From positions 11,154 to 56,995 of the forward strand of contig JAKVCU010000056.1 of the NCBI GenBank assembly GCA_022448955.1: a stretch of DNA of 45,842 nt, given 5' to 3'. This document shows positions 1-9,168 of this stretch, piece after piece (the stretch's first letter is position 1; each line of letters begins with the position of its first letter). The translations under genes and the position numbers were made by a program. The notes below the pieces were generated by a model. It was not told the origin of the DNA and searched no databases. It saw only the letters and a program-made list of their open reading frames with translations. Source of the stretch: Saprospiraceae bacterium (lineage in GTDB: Bacteria; Bacteroidota; Bacteroidia; Chitinophagales; Saprospiraceae).

Positions 1-130
1 AAGCATTATTTTAGGGGATTAGTATTTTCTGAAATGGAATCGTTTTTTAGTCGTGCCTAAGGGAAGGGTTTATTGCTAATTCTATTTTGATGAGCCCGTC
101 TTTTTTTGAAAGATTGGTTTATACGGCTTA

Positions 131-170
131 AAACAAAAAAATCCTATCCTCAATTTGAGAATAGGACTTT
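131..170 (-). terminator. Rho-independent terminator after tRNA-Leu
   Basis: On the minus strand, just downstream of tRNA-Leu, a stem with arms of about 13 bases (141-153 and 155-167) closes on a very short loop. It is followed by a T-rich run at 131-140. The A-rich and T-rich flanks would let it work in both directions. Confidence 0.7.
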
Positions 171-177
171 TCTTGAT

Positions 178-264
178 TGGTACCCGGAGCGGGAATCGAA
201 CCCGCACTCCCTAATGGGAACAGGATTTTAAGTCCTGCGTGTCTACCAATTCCACCACCCGGGC
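178..264 (-). tRNA. tRNA-Leu (anticodon TAA)
   Basis: The reverse complement folds as a class II tRNA with a long variable arm. It has an acceptor stem beginning GCCCGGG with a terminal G-U pair, the D-loop motif GGTAGAC, an anticodon loop reading ACTTAAAAT (anticodon TAA, codon UUA), and the T-loop GGTTCGATTC. The discriminator base is A at 181, as expected for leucine. The 3' CCA is encoded at 180-178. It probably shares a transcript with the tRNA-Gly gene upstream, because no promoter box is visible between the two. A 7-bp hairpin (arms 274-280 and 289-295) lies between them. Confidence 0.96.
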
Positions 265-340
265 TGATTGGCAAAAGCTCATTATTTTGAGCTTTCATGC
301 ACTTTCACAATGATATAAAAATTATTGGAAAGTTTGATAA

Positions 341-372
341 AAAAAGGAATTCTGAAGTGCCTCAGAACCCCT
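341..372 (-). terminator. Terminator-like hairpin after tRNA-Gly
   Basis: Minus strand: an imperfect stem with the core TTCTGA/TCAGAA (351-356 and 361-366) is followed by a run of seven T (339-345). It lies directly downstream of tRNA-Gly and may terminate or attenuate transcription before tRNA-Leu. Confidence 0.6.
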
Positions 373-379
373 TTTTTAG

Positions 380-452
<73 letters not shown>

Positions 453-490
453 TTATTAAATATCTTCTGTAGTGTTTTTCAGAAGCGATG

Positions 491-523
491 CAAATATAAG
501 GCAAAGGATTCTTTATTTGCAAA
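491..523 (-). promoter_or_regulatory. Bacteroidota-type promoter for the tRNA genes
   Basis: Minus strand: a -7 box TATATTTG (complement of 491-498) matches TAnnTTTG exactly. A -33 box TTTG (complement of 520-523) lies 21 bases upstream. The predicted start would be about 30 bases before tRNA-Gly, the expected place for a tRNA promoter. Confidence 0.65.
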
Positions 524-983
524 TTTATTTTTCACTTTTTATAACTTTTTTTCTTTTCAAAAAGTTTCTTTGATGGTATTTTATTGCGAATCAATTGCTT
601 AGGCTATGAATTTTTTTTAAAAAAATAGAGGGCTTAAGTATTCTTTTTAACAAAGAACACCCAAGTGCGCACTTTTTATCTTTGTATCTTCTGATATCTC
701 CAAAATTATCTGAATAGCTTTATTCATTTTATTGATAATTCGAATAGATTCATAACGATCAGCTTTGATAGTCAAATAGACATATAAAAGATGAATACTT
801 ATCGAACAAATGAGTCATATAACTACTGGTTTTTTATTTTATCTAGGAATCTATTTCAAGGTTTGACCCCTCTTTATGGCTATTTAATAATATTCTTTAT
901 TTGTAAAGATTGTTTAGTTTAGATTGTGTAAAATAAGTTATTTTTATAATAATATTTTTTATTTGAAGGTTAAAACGTTATTT
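524..983. other. Gene-free AT-rich stretch before the symporter gene
   Basis: I see no credible coding region here. An isolated TAnnTTTG-like box (TATCTTTG, 677-684, plus strand) has no -33 partner and lies 300 bases from the next gene, so it is not claimed as a promoter. Confidence 0.4.
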
Positions 984-2564
984 ATGCAATCGATCCTAAC
1001 ATTTGTAGGATTTACAGCTTTTGTTGCAATTTATTCTTGGTTTCGATTACGAAAAGATAAATTATCAACTCAGGAAGGGTATTTCTTAGGTGGAAGAAGT
1101 CTAACTGGTTTTGTTATCGCTGGTTCTATGTTACTGACTAATATTTCTACCGAACACCTGATAGGAATGAATGGTAGCGCCTACAAAAATGGCTTTATTA
1201 TTATAGCTTGGGAAGTTACTTCTGCATTAGCCTTAGTGGTAGCAGCCACTTATTTTTTGCCAACTTATCTCAGAATGGGTTTAACTACCATTCCTCAATA
1301 TCTCGAAGAACGCTTTGATGCCACCACTCGAACAATGGTAGCTCTTTTTTTATTGATTTCCTTTGTGGTTACTTTACTGCCGATCGTATTATTTACAGGT
1401 GCTATTAACTTAGAAAGCATATTTAATATATCTGAAACATTTGATATTAGTCAATCACAAGCCCTATGGTATACTGTAATTGGAATAGGAGCCATAGGTT
1501 CTTGCTATGCGATTTTTGGAGGATTAAAAGCAGTAGCTTATAGTGATACAATTAATGGGGTCGGCTTATTTATAGGTGGTTTGTTGATTCCCATTTTGGC
1601 ATTATGGGATATAGGTGAAGGGAATATCTGGACTGGATTAAATAAGGTTTATGAACATAGTCCAGAACATTTTAATGTGGTAGGTGCTCCTGATTCTATA
1701 TTACCTTTTGGAACATTGTTTACTGGCTTGGTGATTAATCAGTTGTATTTCTGGGGAATGAACCAAACAATTATTCAAAGGGCTCTAGGTGCTAAATCAT
1801 TAGAAGAGGCACAAAAGGGACTATTGTTTACAGGCTTACTCAAAGTATTTATCCCCATTATTATTGTCTTACCTGGAGTAATTGGTTTCTATTATTTTGG
1901 TGCTTCATTGATGGATAATCAAGATATGATTTACCCTGAGTTGATAAAAAAGGTGTTACCAATTAGTTTTGTTGGCTTTTTTGCGGCAGTTGTGATGGGA
2001 GCTGTTTTGAGTACTTTCAATAGTGTTTTAAATAGTACAGCTACTATTTTTAGCATGGGAATTTACAAGAGAATTATCAATAAAGCAGCTAATGACAGTC
2101 AGACAGTACGTGTAGGAAAGTTAGTTTCTATTATATTAGCATTTGTAGCAATTATGACTGCACCCTTGGTTGCAGGTGCTCCAGATGGATTGTATCAATT
2201 GTTGCAACAACTTAATGGAATTTTCTTTATTCCGATTGCTTCTGTGATGTTGGCTGGTTTATTTATACCAAGTATATCTGCTCATGGAGCAAAAGCGGCC
2301 ATGCTGGTTGGTTTAGCTTTTTACATCAGTACTACTTTTATATTTTCGGTTGATATTCATTTCGTTCATATTTGGGGTATTGAGTTTTTATTGAATATAG
2401 CTGTGATGTTTGGTGTGACCTATTTTTACCCCAATACTCAATTATTTATTCCAGAAAATAAAGGATACTTACAACTTAAGGAATGGAGATACACCAAACC
2501 TTTTAGTTGGATCTTGGTCGTCCTAATCATAGGGATATACATTTGGTTGGGTTGGTTGATATAA
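984..2564 (+). CDS. Sodium:solute symporter (SSS family, SGLT-like)
   Basis: A 526-residue inner-membrane transporter of the solute:sodium symporter (SLC5/SGLT) family, expected to use the sodium gradient to import a polar solute such as a sugar or polyol. Family features seen: an N-terminal helix followed by EGYFLGGRSLTG, then the NISTEHLIGMNG segment close to the NISAEQFIGMSG of vSGLT, the GMNQTIIQRALGAKS loop, and LNSTATIFSMGIYKR, which in vSGLT lies near the sodium site. Alternating hydrophobic segments fit about 14 membrane helices and the length is normal. I chose ATG 984; the frame opens at 924, but the extra 20 residues are poorly hydrophobic and unlike the family. The next two genes suggest inositol or a related polyol as substrate; that is inference from context. 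Confidence 0.9.
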   Translation: MQSILTFVGFTAFVAIYSWFRLRKDKLSTQEGYFLGGRSLTGFVIAGSMLLTNISTEHLIGMNGSAYKNGFIIIAWEVTSALALVVAATYFLPTYLRMGLTTIPQYLEERFDATTRTMVALFLLISFVVTLLPIVLFTGAINLESIFNISETFDISQSQALWYTVIGIGAIGSCYAIFGGLKAVAYSDTINGVGLFIGGLLIPILALWDIGEGNIWTGLNKVYEHSPEHFNVVGAPDSILPFGTLFTGLVINQLYFWGMNQTIIQRALGAKSLEEAQKGLLFTGLLKVFIPIIIVLPGVIGFYYFGASLMDNQDMIYPELIKKVLPISFVGFFAAVVMGAVLSTFNSVLNSTATIFSMGIYKRIINKAANDSQTVRVGKLVSIILAFVAIMTAPLVAGAPDGLYQLLQQLNGIFFIPIASVMLAGLFIPSISAHGAKAAMLVGLAFYISTTFIFSVDIHFVHIWGIEFLLNIAVMFGVTYFYPNTQLFIPENKGYLQLKEWRYTKPFSWILVVLIIGIYIWLGWLI

Positions 2565-2716
2565 GAATTGGCATACGACATATGTAGCATGCGAAAGACA
2601 AAGAATTTAGCTTTTTTAAAATTGGTATTTTGAAAAGTATTCTAGATTGTAAAGAGGTTTATGATTTTAAAAAATCTTTAGTAATTTGGTTAATAAATTG
2701 ATTATTTGATAGATAA

Positions 2717-3586
2717 ATGCAGCATATTATGGAAAAGTTGAAAAATAATACACTGGATATAGAAGACTTATGGGAAGAAAATTTAAAAGAACGTTATCCC
2801 GAGAATGGCAAAAAAGCAAAAGAAGATTATCGCAATTATGATCATCCAGAACGTGATACGGTTAGAGCGTTTTATCAAATGAATCATCGATATCAGACTT
2901 TTGACTTTGTGACACAAAAAGAAGTTGAATATAAAAAATTGGATAAAAGAAAAATGACTTTATGGGAAGCAGTAGAATTCCTAAATACTTTAATTGACAA
3001 TTCTGACCCTGATACTGATCTTGATCAAACACAACACTTATTACAAACTTCGGAAGCAATGCGCGCTGATGGAAGGCCAGATTGGTTTGTATTAACGGGT
3101 TTTTTGCATGATTTAGGTAAGATACTTTGCTTATTTGGTGAGCCCCAATGGGCTGTTGTTGGTGATACTTTTCCAGTAGGTTGTCAATTTTCAGAGAAAA
3201 TTGTTTATCCTGAATTTTTTAAAGATAACCCTGATTCTGAGCATCCTATTTACCAAACAAAGTACGGCATTTATAAACCAAATTGTGGTTTAGATCATGT
3301 GCATTTGTCTTGGGGGCACGACGAATACTTGTATCATGCACTTAAAGATTATTTGCCTGAGCCTGCTTTGTATATGATTAGATATCATTCTTTTTATGCT
3401 CAACATAAAGAAAGAGCGTATGACCATCTTATGAGCAAACACGATCATGAGATGTTCAAATGGGTGAATTTGTTCAATCCATACGATCTATATTCTAAGT
3501 CTTCTGTTCCTCCAAATGTAGATGAGTTAAGACCCTATTATGAAGATTTAGCAGCTAAATATTTGCCAGATAAGATTGCGTTTTAG
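2717..3586 (+). CDS. miox: myo-Inositol oxygenase (MIOX)
   Basis: A 289-residue cytoplasmic di-iron oxygenase that cleaves myo-inositol with O2 to D-glucuronate. It resembles animal MIOX along its whole length and has the same size (human about 285). All six metal ligands of the family are present by motif: H107 (QHLLQTSE), H131 and D132 (GFLHDLGK), H201 (SWGHDEY), H224 (IRYHSFY) and D257 (FNPYDLYSK). The segments GEPQWAVVGDTFPVGC and CGLDHVHLSWGHDEY are almost identical to the animal enzyme. The start could instead be ATG 2729. Upstream lies a sodium symporter and downstream an IolG-like dehydrogenase, which supports a polyol-use cluster. MIOX is typical of eukaryotes and occurs patchily in bacteria including Bacteroidota, so horizontal transfer in the family's past is likely. 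Confidence 0.95.
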   Translation: MQHIMEKLKNNTLDIEDLWEENLKERYPENGKKAKEDYRNYDHPERDTVRAFYQMNHRYQTFDFVTQKEVEYKKLDKRKMTLWEAVEFLNTLIDNSDPDTDLDQTQHLLQTSEAMRADGRPDWFVLTGFLHDLGKILCLFGEPQWAVVGDTFPVGCQFSEKIVYPEFFKDNPDSEHPIYQTKYGIYKPNCGLDHVHLSWGHDEYLYHALKDYLPEPALYMIRYHSFYAQHKERAYDHLMSKHDHEMFKWVNLFNPYDLYSKSSVPPNVDELRPYYEDLAAKYLPDKIAF

Positions 3587-3698
3587 AATAGCTTGGCAGT
3601 GGACCGTGGACCTTAATTTGTATTGTAAGTAATAATAAACAAATTGCTAAGGAATAAATCCTAGGAAGTAAAGGCATTTATAAAATCAACTGACTTTT

Positions 3699-4724
3699 AT
3701 GAATAAGAAGATTGGTGTTTGTATTGTAGGCTTAGGAAGAGCTGGACGTTTTCATTTGAAGTCGATTAAAAATTTAGATATTTTTCATTTAAAATATGTA
3801 GTCGATACTCAATTATCAGAAGATGATGAAGTTGTTCAGCAACATGATTTTAAGTTATTAAAAACTATTGACGAAGCTCTAAATGATGATACTTTAAATG
3901 CCGTTGTTGTATCGTCTCCTACTCAATTTCATTTTGATTATATTACCAGATCACTGGATGCAGGTAAGCATGTATTCACTGAAAAGCCGTTAGGTAAAAC
4001 CTTAGCAGAGATACAAAGTTGTTTTGATTTGGCTGCAAAAAAAGGTTTAGCGCTGTATCTAGGTTTTCAGAGACGTTATGACTATAATTTTAAGACATTA
4101 AAATCCACTATTGATCAAATTCAGCCTATAAAAATTATTAAAACTAGCTCTAGGGATAATCCCAAACCATCATTAGAATATCTAAAAATTTCAGGCAATA
4201 TTTTTCATGATATGTTAATTCATGACTTTGACATGCTTATCTTTTTACTCGGTACTCGAGTTCCAAAGTCTGTTTTTGCTTTCGGACACGCTTATGATGA
4301 GAATATTAGCACTATTCCAGATTTTGATACAGCTTTAGTAACTATTAAGTATGATAAGGGCTTGATTTGTTCTATTGATACTAGTAGAACAGCTATCTAT
4401 GGATATGACCAACGCTTAGAATTGTTCGGCGAACATGGGATGGCAATTGCTGAAAATGAGCGGAATCATTCCGTTCAGCTGCATACAGCTGAAGGCATGT
4501 ATATTGCACCTATCAATCATTCTTTCCCACAAAGATATAAAGCAGCCTACGCAACTGAAATGGCTGACTTTGGAAATGGCATCTTAAATCAACAATTGAA
4601 CAATGTGACTAAGAAAGAATGTGTTTTGGGCCATCTATTGGCAAATGCAGCCCATCAATCTGCTATTAGTGGTCAGGCGATTGACTTTGAAAATTATATG
4701 GCTTCTCAGGCGGTCAGTTTTTAG
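3699..4724 (+). CDS. Gfo/Idh/MocA oxidoreductase, IolG-like inositol dehydrogenase
   Basis: A 341-residue NAD(P)-dependent dehydrogenase. The N-terminal Rossmann fold starts with GLGRAGRFH (11-19). The family signature EKPLGKT gives the catalytic Lys at 96. The motif HDMLIHDFDM (170-179) matches the active site of inositol 2-dehydrogenase, giving D171 and H175 as the counterparts of the catalytic Asp and His of Bacillus IolG. The C-terminal half has the usual sheet (ELFGEHGMAIAENE). The likely substrate is an inositol or related cyclic or sugar polyol, oxidised at one hydroxyl; it may interconvert inositol isomers before the oxygenase acts. It lies 112 bases after the MIOX gene on the same strand. 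No isomerase or hydrolase of the classical Iol pathway is nearby. Confidence 0.87.
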   Translation: MNKKIGVCIVGLGRAGRFHLKSIKNLDIFHLKYVVDTQLSEDDEVVQQHDFKLLKTIDEALNDDTLNAVVVSSPTQFHFDYITRSLDAGKHVFTEKPLGKTLAEIQSCFDLAAKKGLALYLGFQRRYDYNFKTLKSTIDQIQPIKIIKTSSRDNPKPSLEYLKISGNIFHDMLIHDFDMLIFLLGTRVPKSVFAFGHAYDENISTIPDFDTALVTIKYDKGLICSIDTSRTAIYGYDQRLELFGEHGMAIAENERNHSVQLHTAEGMYIAPINHSFPQRYKAAYATEMADFGNGILNQQLNNVTKKECVLGHLLANAAHQSAISGQAIDFENYMASQAVSF

Positions 4725-4799
4725 TTATTAGCACTTAAGGAACTTCTGCTATTACTCTAGTCCAAGCACTAATAAATCCATCAACTGGTGATCATCAAT

Positions 4800-6923
4800 T
4801 TAAAAACTCGACTGATCCTTTGCTTCTTCACTTTTTCTTTTGATATAAAAGTAAGTTTCAATCTGAGAGCGTATGGGAATATTTGATCCATCTCGCTTGT
4901 AAACATTACTTAATGATTGGTCTAAAATCCGAGCTTTCACATTGTCATTTAATTGAATTTGGATAAAATCTTTTACCTCTTGTTTGAGTTTTTCATCATA
5001 AATAGGAAAAGTCGTTTCGATTCGGTGACTCAAATTCCGGACCATCCAATCGGCTGATGACAAATATGTTTTTTCATCACCTCTATGATGGAAAATAAAT
5101 ACCCGGGCATGCTCTAAAAAGCGATCTACAATGCTAATAGCATTAATGTTTCGGCTAAAACCTTTTCGCCCTGGAATTAGAGAGCAAATACCTCGAATAA
5201 TCATATCAATTTTTACGCCAACGCGGCTAGCTTCATAAAGTCGCTCGATCATTTGCTGGTCTTGCAAACTATTCATCTTAAGTATAATTCTTGCTGGCCG
5301 ACCAGCTTTCGCTTCAGCAATTTCAAAATCAATAAGTTTTTCAAGTTCCCTACGAAGGTTAAATTGTCCGACCAATAGATGTTTAAAATCTTGGGAGGGA
5401 ACTTGTGTAGTTTCTAGGTAAGAAAAAACCCTTCCTACTTCATTGACTAGCCTCTCATCTGCAGTAAATAAACCAAAATCACTGTAAATCTTAGCGGTAT
5501 CTTCATGGAAGTTACCGGTAGATAAATAAGCATACATTTTGGAACTAGCCCCTTCTATTCTACGTATTAGCGCTAATTTGGAGTGTACTTTTACGCCTGG
5601 GAAGCTATAGTTTACCATGACACCTGCTTTTTCTAATTTCTCCCCCCAAGCTAAGTTCGCTTCCTCGTCGAATCGGGCTTTTACTTCAATAAATACAGAT
5701 ACTTGCTTGCCCGCTTTTACTGCATTGATCAAGGCCTGCATAATACGAGACTTTCTGGCTACCCTATATTGTACAATTTTGATGTGCGTTACATTTGGAT
5801 CACTTGCTGCTTCTTCAAAAAATCGAATCACAGATTGATAGGATTGATAAGGCACATGAATCATGTGGTCTCGATCAGCTATTTTTTCAAAATAATCCTC
5901 CGTTTCTTCCAAGGGCGTATAAGGTAAAGGTGGAATTACTTGGTTCTTTAGATGTTGCATCCCAAAGCTAGGGAATCTAAAGAAGTCAAAGTTATTGTGG
6001 TATCTACCTTCCGGTAAAATATCGTATTTCTCTAATTTGAAAGATTCTTTCAGGAATTCCAAAAGGTCTCCCGGCATCTCTCTATCATAAACGAATCGGG
6101 AAGCAGGCCCTACATGGCGCTTGGCTAAGCTGTGTTTGATTTTAGCGATTAAGTCACCAGAAAATTCATCATCAATATACAATTCAGCATCTCGTGTCAA
6201 TTTAATAGAATAGGTATCCTTAATATCATAACCTGGAAACATCCAAGAAACAGAATGACGTACAATATCATCTAAAATGATAATATCTTTTCGTTCACCT
6301 GCTGATGGCAACCTAATAAATCGAGGTAAGTGATCCGAAGGGATTTTTACAATGGCATATTTATCTAGAGGATTTTTACTTTCCTTTTCATGCATCAATA
6401 TGGTCAGGTAAAGGGCTGCATTATTAAGGAAAGGACGAATTTTGTTTTTCACTAAAAGTACAGGTTGTACAAAGGGCAGCATGTGATCTTGAAAATAATT
6501 TTCAATAAATTCTTTTTGCTCTTCATTCAGGTCTAATCTTCTTAGTATCCGTATATTATGTGAGCGCAGCTCAGGAATAATCTGGTTCTGAAATATACTA
6601 CTTACTTGGGCCTGTTGCATATTGACAATACGTTGAATTTCCCTAACCGTTTGTTTTGGAGAGATTTCTAATTCCCTTTTAGTTTTTTTTCCTACTCGTA
6701 AGAGATTGCGGTGATTGGCCATGCGTACTCGAAAAAACTCATCTAGATTCGAGGAATAAATCGCTAAGAATTTGATTCGCTCAAAGAGGGGAACGTTGGC
6801 ATCTTTGGCTTCTTGCAACACCCGATAATTAAAAGAAAGCCAACTAATATCGCGATGAATGAAAGGGATTTCCTCGTTTAATAAATAAACACCATTAATT
6901 TTTGAAATATTTGTTGTTGCCAT
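4800..6923 (-). CDS. ppk1: Polyphosphate kinase 1
   Basis: A 707-residue PPK1 that reversibly polymerises the terminal phosphate of ATP into polyphosphate. The N domain starts with FIHRDISWLSFNYRVLQEA, followed by the head domain and two phospholipase-D-like C domains. The autophosphorylated histidine is H447 in PGVKVHSKLAL (Escherichia coli H435) and the second catalytic histidine is H605 in FLEHARVFIF (E. coli H592). Other conserved stretches are YLSTGNFHEDTAKIYSD and YLSSADWMVRNL. The length is typical. The ATG at 6923 fits the family start. A DUF72 gene lies 78 bases upstream on the same strand and may be co-transcribed. Confidence 0.97.
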   Translation of the reverse strand: MATTNISKINGVYLLNEEIPFIHRDISWLSFNYRVLQEAKDANVPLFERIKFLAIYSSNLDEFFRVRMANHRNLLRVGKKTKRELEISPKQTVREIQRIVNMQQAQVSSIFQNQIIPELRSHNIRILRRLDLNEEQKEFIENYFQDHMLPFVQPVLLVKNKIRPFLNNAALYLTILMHEKESKNPLDKYAIVKIPSDHLPRFIRLPSAGERKDIIILDDIVRHSVSWMFPGYDIKDTYSIKLTRDAELYIDDEFSGDLIAKIKHSLAKRHVGPASRFVYDREMPGDLLEFLKESFKLEKYDILPEGRYHNNFDFFRFPSFGMQHLKNQVIPPLPYTPLEETEDYFEKIADRDHMIHVPYQSYQSVIRFFEEAASDPNVTHIKIVQYRVARKSRIMQALINAVKAGKQVSVFIEVKARFDEEANLAWGEKLEKAGVMVNYSFPGVKVHSKLALIRRIEGASSKMYAYLSTGNFHEDTAKIYSDFGLFTADERLVNEVGRVFSYLETTQVPSQDFKHLLVGQFNLRRELEKLIDFEIAEAKAGRPARIILKMNSLQDQQMIERLYEASRVGVKIDMIIRGICSLIPGRKGFSRNINAISIVDRFLEHARVFIFHHRGDEKTYLSSADWMVRNLSHRIETTFPIYDEKLKQEVKDFIQIQLNDNVKARILDQSLSNVYKRDGSNIPIRSQIETYFYIKRKSEEAKDQSSF

Positions 6924-7001
6924 AAATCAAATTGGTTCGATATTGACCGTAAGTATATATTTTCAGACAGGTTCTATTTTCGCTAAAATAGTAATTGAAA
7001 T

Positions 7002-7916
7002 TTAAAAAAGAGATATTTGCTCTCCTTCTCTAGTATCTTTTAATGATGGCCCTCTGACGGGAATCTTTATTTTCTTTTTCACTTCTTGTAAAACATATTC
7101 TGCCAATTCTGGTGCTAGGATATTATCTGGCTCATGAGGGAAGAAGTATACCTTTTGTAATCCATTTTCGAACCAATTTTTAAGACAATCTATCCAATTG
7201 TCGATCCTAGTGTAATCACTTGCGTGCAAACCATTACCGACAAAACGTATCAAAGTAGTAGGGTTGCTCAACTGCATGTGCAGCACGTCTCGTCTGCCTG
7301 CAACATCTGTGATTACTAGGGAAGCATTTTTTTTTGCTAATAAAGTTTGTAGATTTAAAAGGTCATCTGGATTGTTGAACCAACTCTCATGGCGTACTTC
7401 AAAAGCAATTGCTATGCTAGAAGGCCATCTTTCCATGAATTGGGCAATGCTTTGCAGACGATCTTTTCCAAAATAAGGAGGAAGTTGGATAAAGCAGCAT
7501 CCCAATTTTTCTTTCAAACCACTGATAGAGGCTAAAAATAAGGGCAGTTGCCCGCTATTAAAACCAAGATCACGAGAGTGACTGATGGTTTGGGGAATTT
7601 TTGGACAAAAGTGAAAATCTGCAGGGGTTTCTTTATACCATTTATCTATAGTTTCTTTCTTAGGGATGCGATAGTGCGTGGTATTGAGTTCTATGGTATT
7701 AAATTGTTTGGCATAGGCTTTGAGAAATTCCTTCGGTTTGGTCCCTTTCGGGTAAACGTGGCCCACCCACTCTTTCATACTCCAGCCTGTGCAACCAATG
7801 TAGAAATGTTGGATAATATTTTTGGGAAACTGAGAAAGCAACTTTTGACTCTCTACAGGGGTATCAGGCAATTTGAATTGGACATTACTAATATCGGCTA
7901 GCTTCCCAAATTTCAT
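7002..7916 (-). CDS. DUF72 family protein (YecE-like)
   Basis: A 304-residue protein of the DUF72/YecE family, a TIM-barrel-like fold of unknown biochemical role. Recognisable elements are FYIGCTGWSMKEWVGHVYP, a region with FNTIELNTTHYRIP, PADFHFCPKIPQTISH, a QLPPYF segment, and FEVRHESWF. The N-terminal 40 residues before YIGCTGW are longer than usual. It lies upstream of ppk1 on the same strand and divergent from bioF with 94 bases between. No function should be assigned beyond the family name. Confidence 0.9.
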   Translation of the reverse strand: MKFGKLADISNVQFKLPDTPVESQKLLSQFPKNIIQHFYIGCTGWSMKEWVGHVYPKGTKPKEFLKAYAKQFNTIELNTTHYRIPKKETIDKWYKETPADFHFCPKIPQTISHSRDLGFNSGQLPLFLASISGLKEKLGCCFIQLPPYFGKDRLQSIAQFMERWPSSIAIAFEVRHESWFNNPDDLLNLQTLLAKKNASLVITDVAGRRDVLHMQLSNPTTLIRFVGNGLHASDYTRIDNWIDCLKNWFENGLQKVYFFPHEPDNILAPELAEYVLQEVKKKIKIPVRGPSLKDTREGEQISLF

Positions 7917-7998
7917 ATTTTATGTTTATAATTTAAAGGTTTAAAAATGAAGAAAGTTTTTAAGAATATCAGCTCTGAAAAATAAAAAAGAGATTTTC

Positions 7999-8006
7999 TA
8001 TTTTTG
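7999..8006 (+). promoter_or_regulatory. -7 promoter box in front of bioF
   Basis: TATTTTTG matches the Bacteroidota -7 consensus TAnnTTTG and ends four bases before the first bioF ATG. No clear -33 partner is visible. If active, it predicts a nearly leaderless message, or translation from ATG 8032. No TPP- or BirA-type operator was recognised. Confidence 0.4.
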
Positions 8007-8010
8007 CGCA

Positions 8011-9168
8011 ATGGAGGAGATTGAAAAAAGAATGCAAGGAAAGTTAAATAGGCGCAAAGAGCAAAATGCCTTGAGGCAATTGTATTTGCCGAATGTTTCT
8101 GCTTCAAAGGCAGAAGACAAAACCCGATGGATTGATTTTTGTTCCAATGATTATTTAGGTTTCTCCAAAAATGAACAGATAAAAAAGGCTGTTGAACAGC
8201 AAGTAAAAGAGGCAGATTTAGGCTCTACAGGTTCAAGGTTAATTAGTGGTAATTCTTGGAAAGCAGAAAAATTGGAGGAAAGAGTAGCTGCATTTCATTT
8301 AGCGGAGGCCGCATTGTTGTTTAATTCTGGGTATAATGCCAATCTTGGGGTATTGTCCTCTGTACCGACTCGTTTGGATACGATTATTTATGATCAATTA
8401 TCCCATGCTTCGATTCGAGAAGGTATTCAGCTTTCCATGGCTAAGTCTTTTTCGTTTCGCCACAATGATGTAGAGCATTTAAAGCAAAAACTAGATAAAG
8501 CAAGTGGAAATATATTTGTGGTGGTGGAAAGTATCTATTCGATGGATGGAGATGAAGCACCTCTACAGGAGATTATTGAAGTAATAACGGAATATCCAGC
8601 AGTTTTGATTGTAGATGAAGCACATGGAACAGGTGTGATTGGAACGAATGGGGTTGGTTTGGTTCAAGAACAAGGCTTAGAAAAGGAAGTTTGGGCAAGA
8701 ATAGTGACTTTTGGAAAAGCTATTGGAGGCCATGGTGCGATGGTGTTAGGAAATCCGACATTAAAAAGTTATTTAATTAATTTTTCTCGTTCCTTTATTT
8801 ATACGACCGCCTTACCTGCGCATAGTTTGGCGGTGATTGACGCTGCATATGATATTTTAGAAAGTTCCGATGCAGTTGAACAATTAAAGCATAAAATTTG
8901 CTTATTCAAAGAGCATTTATCGAGTAGTGCGAAAAAAAGGTTTATTAATAGTCGATCTGCCATACAGTCTCTTTTGGTTGGTGGAAATACTGAAAGTAAG
9001 CAATTGGCAAGCCGATTGCAAGAATCAGGTTTTGATGTAAAAGCAATTTTACATCCTACTGTACCAAAAGGAGAGGAACGCCTAAGGATATGCTTGCATA
9101 GCTATAATTCATCTCACGAAATTATAGCATTGGCAGATTGTATCAACAAAGTATTGGAAAATGGCTAA
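8011..9168 (+). CDS. bioF: 8-Amino-7-oxononanoate synthase (BioF)
   Basis: A 385-residue PLP-dependent alpha-oxoamine synthase that joins pimeloyl thioester and L-alanine to give 8-amino-7-oxononanoate, the first committed ring-building step of biotin synthesis. Motifs: DFCSNDYLGFS, GSTGSRLISGN, the PLP-stacking histidine in LSHASIREG (H132), VDEAHGTGVIG with the ring-nitrogen Asp (D202), and the Schiff-base Lys K236 in VTFGKAIGGHGA. The start may be ATG 8011 or ATG 8032 (MQGKLNRRKEQNAL); the latter leaves an N-terminus closer to that of E. coli BioF. It overlaps bioD by 8 bases. A second alpha-oxoamine synthase, kbl, lies elsewhere in the window; the bio neighbours settle the identity here. 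Confidence 0.94.
   Translation: MEEIEKRMQGKLNRRKEQNALRQLYLPNVSASKAEDKTRWIDFCSNDYLGFSKNEQIKKAVEQQVKEADLGSTGSRLISGNSWKAEKLEERVAAFHLAEAALLFNSGYNANLGVLSSVPTRLDTIIYDQLSHASIREGIQLSMAKSFSFRHNDVEHLKQKLDKASGNIFVVVESIYSMDGDEAPLQEIIEVITEYPAVLIVDEAHGTGVIGTNGVGLVQEQGLEKEVWARIVTFGKAIGGHGAMVLGNPTLKSYLINFSRSFIYTTALPAHSLAVIDAAYDILESSDAVEQLKHKICLFKEHLSSSAKKRFINSRSAIQSLLVGGNTESKQLASRLQESGFDVKAILHPTVPKGEERLRICLHSYNSSHEIIALADCINKVLENG

Noticed and set aside
3600-3612. Short tandem repeat TGGACC-G-TGGACC
   Set aside because: Two units of six bases only; too short to call a repeat element.
4725-4775. Inverted TTATTAG/CTAATAA between the IolG-like gene and ppk1
   Set aside because: The arms are short, AT-rich and 37 bases apart, so chance is likely.
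7917-8010. Biotin repressor operator or riboswitch ahead of bioF
   Set aside because: The 94-base gap shows no long palindrome or recognisable riboswitch core; only a -7 box is visible.
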